Below are positions 58,514-64,000 of a stretch of DNA of 64,000 nucleotides, in pieces. Made by a program: the position numbers and the translations under genes. How positions within the stretch are numbered: position 1 is the stretch's first letter; each line of letters starts with the position of its first letter. This DNA is from JBFWRK01 sp050248955. Lineage in GTDB: Bacteria; Actinomycetota; Acidimicrobiia; Acidimicrobiales; Ilumatobacteraceae. The stretch lies in assembly GCA_050248955.1 (NCBI GenBank), contig JBFWRK010000001.1:186001-250000 (forward strand), written 5' to 3'. The notes beneath the pieces are model-generated. The model saw only the letters and a program-made list of their open reading frames with translations, made no database searches and was not told where the DNA came from.

Positions 58514-59863
58514 TCAGGTCAGCAGGTTCGTGGCGATGTCGAGCCAGAAGTCGGCGGCCAAGCCCAGCGATTCGACGTCGATCCGCTCGTCGTTGCCGTG
58601 GAACCGGGAGCCGAACGATTCGAACGTCACGGCGGGCGAGAACAGCCCGGCGCCGTAGGCGACGGCGCCCTTGTCCCGGAAGAAACGGGCGTCCGTGCCG
58701 CCGACGATCAGGCCGGGGATCAGCTCGGCGCCCGGGAAGGCGACCTGCGAGCTGCGGCTCAGCGCGTCCCACAGCGGGTTCCCGATCGGCGATTCCGTCG
58801 GACGGTACTGCTGCAGGGGTGAGATCTCGACGTGCTGCGCGAGGTCGCCGAGCGCCTCGTGCAGGTGCGCGTCGACATCGGCTGATGTCGTTCCCGGCAC
58901 GGTGCGGATGTCGACCTCGAGCTCGACGAGGTCGGGGATGATGTTCGTCTTCTGGCCGCCGTGGGCGACGTTGGGCGAGAACGTCGTGTGCGTCGCTGCG
59001 TGGCAGCGGCGGGCCTCGGCCACCGGGAGCTGCTCGAGCGTCTCCCAGATGCGGGCGGGATCGAGCAACCCGAGCTTCATCTCGTCGGACAGGTTCATCA
59101 CCCCGACCTGGGCCTTCCAGACCTCGGAGATCTGCGCCTGTGGGTGGTAGGCGGCGAGGCGGTGGACGATCTCGGCCGCCTTCACGAGCGCGTTGTCGGC
59201 GCCGAACGGCATCGAACCGTGGGCCGGTGTGCCGGCGACCCGGAGACGGCGCCAGGCGAGGCCCTTCTCGCCGGTGTTCACGACGATCCGGCGGACGCCG
59301 TCCGCGCCGACCGACGACCAGCCGCCCATCTCGGTGAGCACGTAGTCGCTGGCGACCGCGTCCCAGTGCTGGTCGAGCATCCACTCGGCGCCCCAGTGGC
59401 CGCCCGCCTCCTCGTCGGCGACGCCGAAGTAGATGAGCGTGCCCTTCGGCCGGAACCCGGTGCGGGCGAGCTGCTTGAACGCCGTCGCCATCGAGGCGGT
59501 GATGTTCAACATGTCGATCGCGCCGCGGCCCCAGACCTCGCCGTCGATCACCTCGCCGCCGAACGGATCGCGCGACCAGCCGTCGCGGTTCACCGGCACG
59601 ACGTCGGTGTGGCCCATGAGGCAGAGCGTCGGCGCGTCGGGGTCGGTGCCCTCGATCCGGGCGACCAGCGACCCCCGTCCGGGGCGCGACTCGAAGCGCT
59701 GCACGGCGAGGCCCGCACCCTCGAGGTAGGCCTGCAGGAGATCGGCGTTGCGCGTCTCGCCACCCGAATCAGGCGCGCCGTCGTTGACGCATTCGTTGCG
59801 GATCAACGCCTGCAGCAGCTCGGTCGTCTCGCCGGTCAACGATCTCGTGTCGGAAGCGCTCAT
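58514..59863 (-). CDS. M20-family metallopeptidase
   Basis: This is a 449-residue zinc hydrolase. Ligand segments are LCLMGHTDVVPVN (H, D), WGRGAIDMLN (D), IYFGVADEEAGGHWGAEWM (the catalytic E-E) and the C-terminal FGSRFHGNDERID (H). The lid domain contains GEKGLAWRRLRVAGTPAHGSMPFGADNALVKAAEIV. In feel it belongs to the ACY1/carboxypeptidase S-like group, thus an N-acyl amino acid or dipeptide hydrolase. ATG at 59863 has TAGCGT 6 nt upstream, so it is probably leaderless. It is not similar in detail to the M20 gene at 22504. Confidence 0.87.
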   Translation of the reverse strand: MSASDTRSLTGETTELLQALIRNECVNDGAPDSGGETRNADLLQAYLEGAGLAVQRFESRPGRGSLVARIEGTDPDAPTLCLMGHTDVVPVNRDGWSRDPFGGEVIDGEVWGRGAIDMLNITASMATAFKQLARTGFRPKGTLIYFGVADEEAGGHWGAEWMLDQHWDAVASDYVLTEMGGWSSVGADGVRRIVVNTGEKGLAWRRLRVAGTPAHGSMPFGADNALVKAAEIVHRLAAYHPQAQISEVWKAQVGVMNLSDEMKLGLLDPARIWETLEQLPVAEARRCHAATHTTFSPNVAHGGQKTNIIPDLVELEVDIRTVPGTTSADVDAHLHEALGDLAQHVEISPLQQYRPTESPIGNPLWDALSRSSQVAFPGAELIPGLIVGGTDARFFRDKGAVAYGAGLFSPAVTFESFGSRFHGNDERIDVESLGLAADFWLDIATNLLT

Positions 59864-59869
59864 GGGTCG

Positions 59870-59875
59870 ACGCTA
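59870..59875 (-). promoter_or_regulatory. putative -10 hexamer TAGCGT, leaderless start
   Basis: On the minus strand TAGCGT ends 6 nt before the ATG at 59863, with no ribosome-binding site. Confidence 0.5.
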
Positions 59876-59935
59876 TCGACCGGCCGATGATGGTCGTCGT
59901 CCGCTCCACCTCGTGAGCACGGGAAGGACGGCACG

Positions 59936-60883
59936 TTGACGTCGATGAGTGCCGATGCCATCGTGCAGCACGTGGGGCTTCGTCGGAGGACGGCCTGGAG
60001 CGGCGGTCTGGTCGCGGCACTCGCTTGCCTGCTCGCCGGGCCCGCGCAGCCGGCATCGGCGGCGCCAACGCTGAGCGTGTCGCCACGGCTGGCTCCGGTC
60101 GGCACCGCCGTTGCCATGTCCGGCGATGGTTGCGCTGCGGCCGACGCCGTGAGCGTCCTGCTCGCGGGTCCCATCGTGCCGCCGGGACCCGGCGGTCCCG
60201 TCACGGTGCTGCCGGCCACCGCTGACGCCACCGGCGCCTGGTCGATCACGCCGCCGATGCCTGCGGGCACGGTGTCCGTGTCCGCGATCTGCGGCGGACA
60301 GACGGTCGGCGGCATCGTGATCTCATCCGATCTCACGCCCGTTCGCGCGATCGACGTCGTCTGGGTCGACGAGACCGTCGCCTCGTTGACGATCTCTGGA
60401 GGCGTGCCGACCTCGTCCGTGGACGTCCTCGCCCGCGACGGGCGGGCGATCGGCAGCCTGGCCTTCGACGCCTCCGGTACCGCACGCGGCAATGTGCCGA
60501 TCCCGGCGGACGTGAGCGAAGTGTTCGCGCTCGGCCGCGAGTTCCTGCTCTCCGAGTTCCCGAGCCCCGCGGCGTGGCGCGCGGTGCTCCCGCCTCGGCC
60601 GGAGACACCTCCCACGACGACCGTTGTCGTGAGCACGACGACGCCGGGGGGCACGTCCGTGCCCGTCACCACCGCGACATCGAGTCCCAACGAACCGGGC
60701 GGCACCGCGCCATCGTCGATGGTGGCGAGCGCCTCCGCGGCGACCATTCCGGAGACCGGCGCGGGCTCGCTCGTGAGCGGGCTGGGCGTTGCACTCGCGT
60801 GCTGCGTCGCAGGTGGCGCGCTGGCTGCTTTGGCTCGGTCCCGTCCCCATGGGTGCCGCTCGCCGCTGCAGCCCGGTGCCTGA
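59936..60883 (+). CDS. secreted surface protein with IPETG sorting motif
   Basis: This is a 315-residue exported protein. After an Arg-rich start comes a signal peptide (GGLVAALACLLAGPAQPASAAPT), then beta-rich domains (LSVSPRLAPVGTAVAMSGDGCAAADAVSVLLAGP, DATGAWSITPPMPAGTVSVSAICGG) like Ig-type bacterial repeats, a Thr/Pro-rich linker, and the C-terminal signal IPETG followed by a membrane span (SLVSGLGVALACCVAGGALAALA) and basic tail RSRPHG. That is the layout of a sortase substrate, with I in place of the usual L. No sortase lies in the window. TTG at 59936 is chosen for its GGGAAGG site 8 nt upstream. Confidence 0.75.
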   Translation: MTSMSADAIVQHVGLRRRTAWSGGLVAALACLLAGPAQPASAAPTLSVSPRLAPVGTAVAMSGDGCAAADAVSVLLAGPIVPPGPGGPVTVLPATADATGAWSITPPMPAGTVSVSAICGGQTVGGIVISSDLTPVRAIDVVWVDETVASLTISGGVPTSSVDVLARDGRAIGSLAFDASGTARGNVPIPADVSEVFALGREFLLSEFPSPAAWRAVLPPRPETPPTTTVVVSTTTPGGTSVPVTTATSSPNEPGGTAPSSMVASASAATIPETGAGSLVSGLGVALACCVAGGALAALARSRPHGCRSPLQPGA

Positions 60884-61001
60884 CGCGGTGCTCGCGTACC
60901 GGCCCGGGACGACGAGGCCGAGCGACGTTCAGCAGGGCGATCGCGCCGCGGCTCCACACCTCGCCGCCGAGGACCACTCGCTGTCGGGATCACGGTACTC
61001 C

Positions 61002-61007
61002 TAGTCT
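61002..61007 (+). promoter_or_regulatory. putative -10 hexamer TAGTCT, leaderless start
   Basis: TAGTCT lies exactly 6 nt before the GTG start at 61014, with no ribosome-binding site. Confidence 0.5.
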
Positions 61008-61013
61008 TGTGGG

Positions 61014-61859
61014 GTGAGCGGCGAGTTGGGTCGATTGGCCACACTGGGTTGGGCCGCTCCGGAGTCCGCAGCAGACGGGGTTCGCTACGTCGCCTCGACT
61101 GACGGTTCCCCCATCTCGTACCCGGAAGCGGGGTTCGATGTCCTCGGGCTGGAAGGCGGCGCCGGGTTCTGGTTCGACCATCGGGCGGCGGCCGTGGGTC
61201 GCCATGTCAAGTGCCTCGGCATCTCCTCGATGTGGGAGGTGGGCGCCGGGACAGGCGCGATGGCGCACCGACTGCGCAGCACGCTGACCGAGGTGATCAC
61301 CGTCGAGCCCCTCGCCGCGGGGGCACGAGCGTCCGCGGCGCTGGGGATGACGTCGCTCTGCGGGACCCTGCAGGATCTGCGGCTGCCCGACCGATCCCTG
61401 GAGTCGATCGGCGTGTTCGATGTGCTCGAACACCTGAAGCATCCCGGGCCCCTCGTGGACGAGATGCACAGAGTGCTCCGCCCCGACGGGATCGTCATCG
61501 CTACGGTCCCGGCGTTCCAGGCCCTGTGGGGCGACGAGGACGACGTTGCAGGGCACCATCGCCGCTACACCAGGTCGACCCTCGAGGCCGAGTTCACTGG
61601 GAGGGGATTCACCCTGATTCGGAGCGAGTATCTGTACGCCAGCCTGGTCGCACCGGCGGGCGTGCTCCGCGCGCTGCCGTATCGGTTCGGCCGCCGATCG
61701 TCGAGCGAAGACGTTCTCCGATCACTCCGCAGCCAACTGAAGACCCGGCCGACGACCGATCGCTTCGCGCGAGTCGTGCTGGCCGCTGAATCCGCGATCG
61801 CCAAGGTCGTGCCGTTGCCGTTCGGGCTGACCGTTCTGGGGGCCTTCAGGAAACGATGA
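61014..61859 (+). CDS. SAM-dependent methyltransferase (class I)
   Basis: This is a 281-residue methyltransferase. The SAM motif is MWEVGAGTGAMAHRL near residue 75, VITVEPLAAGARASAALG is strand 2, and SIGVFDVLEHLKHPGPLVDEMHRVLRPDGIVIATVPAFQALWGDEDD is the motif run typical of Methyltransf_11/12 enzymes, with the DVLEHL signature. HHRRYTRSTLEAEFTGRGFTLIRSEYLYA follows. Enzymes of this sort often sit beside membrane glycosyltransferases and act on sugar or lipid intermediates. The next membrane gene overlaps its stop (ATGA). Confidence 0.85.
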   Translation: MSGELGRLATLGWAAPESAADGVRYVASTDGSPISYPEAGFDVLGLEGGAGFWFDHRAAAVGRHVKCLGISSMWEVGAGTGAMAHRLRSTLTEVITVEPLAAGARASAALGMTSLCGTLQDLRLPDRSLESIGVFDVLEHLKHPGPLVDEMHRVLRPDGIVIATVPAFQALWGDEDDVAGHHRRYTRSTLEAEFTGRGFTLIRSEYLYASLVAPAGVLRALPYRFGRRSSSEDVLRSLRSQLKTRPTTDRFARVVLAAESAIAKVVPLPFGLTVLGAFRKR

Positions 61860-63076
61860 GGAGTCATTGGAAGACTCATCGGATGTCGTTGCACGACGAC
61901 CCGGAGACGAACCGAATACTCGACCTGGGCCTGCTGATCACGGCCGGGCTGTTGAGCTTCGTCGTCTTCGCTCGCGTTCCGGTCCATGCACTGTCACCCG
62001 GCTTCCAGGGTGAGTTCAGGAACCACTCGCTCCTGGTGACGTCGCTCGAGTCGGACGGATCGACCCCGTATTCGCTCTGGTACGTCCTCCAGAAGGCGCT
62101 CGTCGGTGGGAATCGAGACGAGCTCGTCCTGCTCAACGCTGGGTGGCTCATGCTGGGGGCGCTCGCTGCCTTCAAGGGGATCGTGCTCACGGGGGCTCTC
62201 CTCGCGACGTCAGCATCTCGCCTGCAGGCGCTGATCGTGGGGTTCCTGCTCGGCTCAGCGGTGGCGTTCCCGATGCCATGGCTCGAGCGCCGATCGAGGC
62301 TGAGGGAAGGGCCTGTCAACTACCTCGGCACGTTGCCGCCGAACGTGTTCATGTCAGCGACCCAGCTCATGGCGAACATCGCCGCTGTGGTCGCCGTGGT
62401 CACGCTCACGCTCTGGTTCCAGAAGCCGACGAGCGCCCGCTTCGCGACCATGGCCTCGTCCGCACTCCTCGCCACACTCGCCAAGCCTGGGATCGCGCCC
62501 GCTCTCCTGGCGACCGTCGCGCTGCTCACGCTGCTGTCCGTGCGCGCTCGACGGCAGGACGTGCGAACGGGTGTTGCGAGTCTCCTGATCGTGGGCTTCC
62601 TGGTCGGCATCCCGCTCCTCGGCGCGTACAGCAGCTTCATGACCGGACGCGGTCGGCTCGGTCTGCACTCGGAGCTCCGGCCGTTCGACACGTGGACCAC
62701 CTTCACCAATCAGTGGTTTCCGGACCTCATCGCCAGCTGGGCTTTTCCGATCGTCGTGATCGGCGTCCTGTGGGTCAGCCGGAACGCATCGCCGACTCGA
62801 CGTGAGTGGCTGATACCCGCGTGGTCGATGGCCGCGATCTCGACGCTCATGTTCGCGCTCCTCGCTGAGGTGAACCGCGAGGGCAAGGTGATCTATGCGG
62901 GGAACTTCGCGTGGGGCGCGATGGCGGCGACGAGCGGTCTGTACGTCGTGTCAGCGATCGCACTGCACGGCATCCCGTGGAGGATCCGGTGGATGCCGCT
63001 CGCCGTCCTGACGGTGCAGGCCATCACCGGCCTGCACTACCTCAACCGCTACATCGACACGGGCATCTTCATCTAG
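61856..63076 (+). CDS. polytopic membrane protein, 406 aa, 3' end at an IS630 insertion
   Basis: No named family is recognised. The protein has about nine to ten membrane spans (LGLLITAGLLSFVVFARV, LVLLNAGWLMLGALAAFKGIVLTGALLA, LMANIAAVVAVVTLTLWF and others) with extracellular loops rich in Arg/Trp, a layout like GT-C glycosyltransferases or O-antigen polymerase-like proteins. No DxD in the first outer loop is clear. It is co-translated with the methyltransferase. The stop TAG is formed by the TA at the left end of the IS element, so the original gene may have been longer; the last residues before it are NRYIDTGIFI. Confidence 0.65.
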   Translation: MRSHWKTHRMSLHDDPETNRILDLGLLITAGLLSFVVFARVPVHALSPGFQGEFRNHSLLVTSLESDGSTPYSLWYVLQKALVGGNRDELVLLNAGWLMLGALAAFKGIVLTGALLATSASRLQALIVGFLLGSAVAFPMPWLERRSRLREGPVNYLGTLPPNVFMSATQLMANIAAVVAVVTLTLWFQKPTSARFATMASSALLATLAKPGIAPALLATVALLTLLSVRARRQDVRTGVASLLIVGFLVGIPLLGAYSSFMTGRGRLGLHSELRPFDTWTTFTNQWFPDLIASWAFPIVVIGVLWVSRNASPTRREWLIPAWSMAAISTLMFALLAEVNREGKVIYAGNFAWGAMAATSGLYVVSAIALHGIPWRIRWMPLAVLTVQAITGLHYLNRYIDTGIFI

Positions 63077-64000
63077 TGTCCCGCATCAGAGGTTCGTCAA
63101 GTATTTCTTGAGGCTGTCGAGGATCTGGTCGGCGGTCTTGTGCCAGACGAACGGTTTCGGGTTGTCGTTCCGGGCGGCGATCCAGGCGTTCAGGTCGGCG
63201 GTGAGCGCCGCGATCGACCTGTGCGCAGACCGTTTGAGCATCTTGTTCGTGAGCTCGGCGAACCATCGCTCGACGAGGTTCATCCACGATGACGAAGTCG
63301 GGGTGAAGTGGAACGCGAAGCGAGGGTGCTTGAGCAGCCAGTCGCGGATCGCTGGAGTCTTGTGCGTGCTCGGGTTGTCGAGCACGACATGCACCGCCAG
63401 GTCGGCCGGCACGGACTCGTCGATGAGCTTGAGGAACTTACGGAACTCGATCGCCCGATGCTGGGCGCGGGTCTGGGCCACCACCTGCCCGGTCGCCAGG
63501 TTGAGCGCGGCGAACAGATCGGTGACCCCGTGACGCTTGTAGTCATGGGTGCGGCGTTCGACCTGACCCGGTCGCATCGGCAGGCTGGGCTGGGTCCGGT
63601 CGAGCGCTTGGATGCTCGTCTTCTCGTCGACACACATCACCACGGCATGTTCGGGCGGGTTCATGTACAACCCGACGACATCGCGGACCTTGTCGACGAA
63701 CTGCGGGTCCTCTGACAGTTTGAAGGTGTCGGTCAGCCACGGCTTCAACCCGAACGCACGCCAGATCCGCCCCACCGACGACGGCGAGATCCCCGACCGG
63801 GCCGCGAGATCACGCGTCGACCAGTGCGTCGCATCGGTCGGCTTGTCCTCCAACGTCCGCACGATCACCGCTTCGACGTCGTCATCGGTGATCGAACGCG
63901 GTGCTCCCGGTCGTGGATCGTCCGGCAACCCGTCAAGACCACGTTCGATGAACCGCTTGCGCCACTTCACCACCGTCGCCTGGTTGCAGCCGACCTTGTC
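63074..64000. mobile_element. IS630-family insertion sequence, right end outside window
   Basis: IS630 elements duplicate a TA target. The left boundary is best placed at TA 63074-63075 followed by GTGTCCCGCATCAGAGG, the presumed terminal inverted repeat. The transposase gene runs from 63086 to beyond 64000. The right end cannot be checked. Confidence 0.75.
63086..64000 (-). CDS. IS630-family transposase, 5' end cut by window edge
   Basis: This is a DDE transposase of the IS630/Tc1-mariner group. The helix-turn-helix part is VVKWRKRFIERGLDGLPDDPRPGAPRSITDDDVEAVIV. DDE residues are visible in VVMCVDEKTSIQALDRTQ, HVVLDNPSTHKTPAIRDWL and SSWMNLVERWFAELTNKML. The reading frame continues past the window edge (DKVGCNQAT precedes VVKW), so the first 30-50 residues are missing. 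About 304 residues are seen, with no internal frameshift, so the copy looks intact. Insertion next to a glycan cluster is typical of recent rearrangement. Confidence 0.92.
   Translation of the reverse strand, partial: DKVGCNQATVVKWRKRFIERGLDGLPDDPRPGAPRSITDDDVEAVIVRTLEDKPTDATHWSTRDLAARSGISPSSVGRIWRAFGLKPWLTDTFKLSEDPQFVDKVRDVVGLYMNPPEHAVVMCVDEKTSIQALDRTQPSLPMRPGQVERRTHDYKRHGVTDLFAALNLATGQVVAQTRAQHRAIEFRKFLKLIDESVPADLAVHVVLDNPSTHKTPAIRDWLLKHPRFAFHFTPTSSSWMNLVERWFAELTNKMLKRSAHRSIAALTADLNAWIAARNDNPKPFVWHKTADQILDSLKKYLTNL

Overview
The window is a high-GC (roughly 70 %), gene-dense bacterial chromosome segment with many GTG starts, ATGA/GTGA gene overlaps and actinobacterial gene types: F420-dependent oxidoreductases, a deazaflavin-type nitroreductase, a PaaX-type regulator, DUF1206, an RsgA-like GTPase, a Gram-positive-type SUF system with SufU, and large secreted proteins built from a repeated 'RLLDTR' module. 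The best guess is an actinobacterium of the class Acidimicrobiia (Ilumatobacter-like). This rests on the protein flavour, not on a marker gene: no rRNA or tRNA was seen.

Layout. 1-9.3 kb: the end of a carboxynorspermidine decarboxylase, a LuxR regulator, a tight four-gene lipid operon (diacylglycerol kinase-like, two PAP2 phosphatases, DUF1206), a PhoD-like phosphatase, and a TetR gene divergent from a small alpha+beta-barrel protein. 9.4-18.2 kb: nitroreductase, MscS channel, release factor 3, a secreted L,D-transpeptidase fused to RLLDTR modules, enoyl-CoA hydratase, LarE, an F420-type oxidoreductase and a hydrolase. 18.2-27.4 kb, all on the minus strand: geranylgeranyl reductase-like, nitronate monooxygenase-like, an OSBS/NSAR-family enzyme overlapping an M20 peptidase, MFS, then MoxR-DUF58-VWA.

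27.5-42.8 kb is the iron-sulfur region. SufB, SufD, a Rieske ferredoxin and SufC lie on the plus strand, interrupted by a cNMP-domain protein, a small four-cysteine protein and a secreted three-repeat protein. A second unit, SufC2-SufS-SufU, runs on the minus strand. All three SUF promoters carry the same dyad (ATTAGCACTA, 6-bp spacer, TAGTGnTAAT) on the predicted -10 region, so the split genes look like one regulon under a repressor encoded elsewhere. Between them sit HtpX, an MFS transporter, a YbaK deacylase and RsgA. RsgA is preceded by a 22-codon leader ORF and a hairpin that would hide its ribosome-binding site.

42.8-50.9 kb: two fatty-acid desaturases, a PaaX-like regulator, a metallo-beta-lactamase-fold hydrolase, a VapBC-type toxin-antitoxin pair whose start codon lies in a 20-bp palindrome, an acyl-CoA dehydrogenase, and a probable small RNA or micro-ORF with an 18-nt match to the 16S rRNA tail. 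50.9-63 kb: a polysaccharide/glycan cluster (methyltransferases, three glycosyltransferases, UDP-glucose dehydrogenase, UDP-xylose synthase-like enzyme), an M20 peptidase and an IPETG-anchored surface protein. The right edge is an IS630-family element inserted at a TA dinucleotide that forms the stop codon of the preceding gene.

At least a dozen genes have a TAnnnT hexamer exactly 6-7 nt before the start codon and no Shine-Dalgarno sequence, which suggests widespread leaderless transcription. Two intergenic regions share a palindromic repeat element. No CRISPR array, prophage or replication origin was found.
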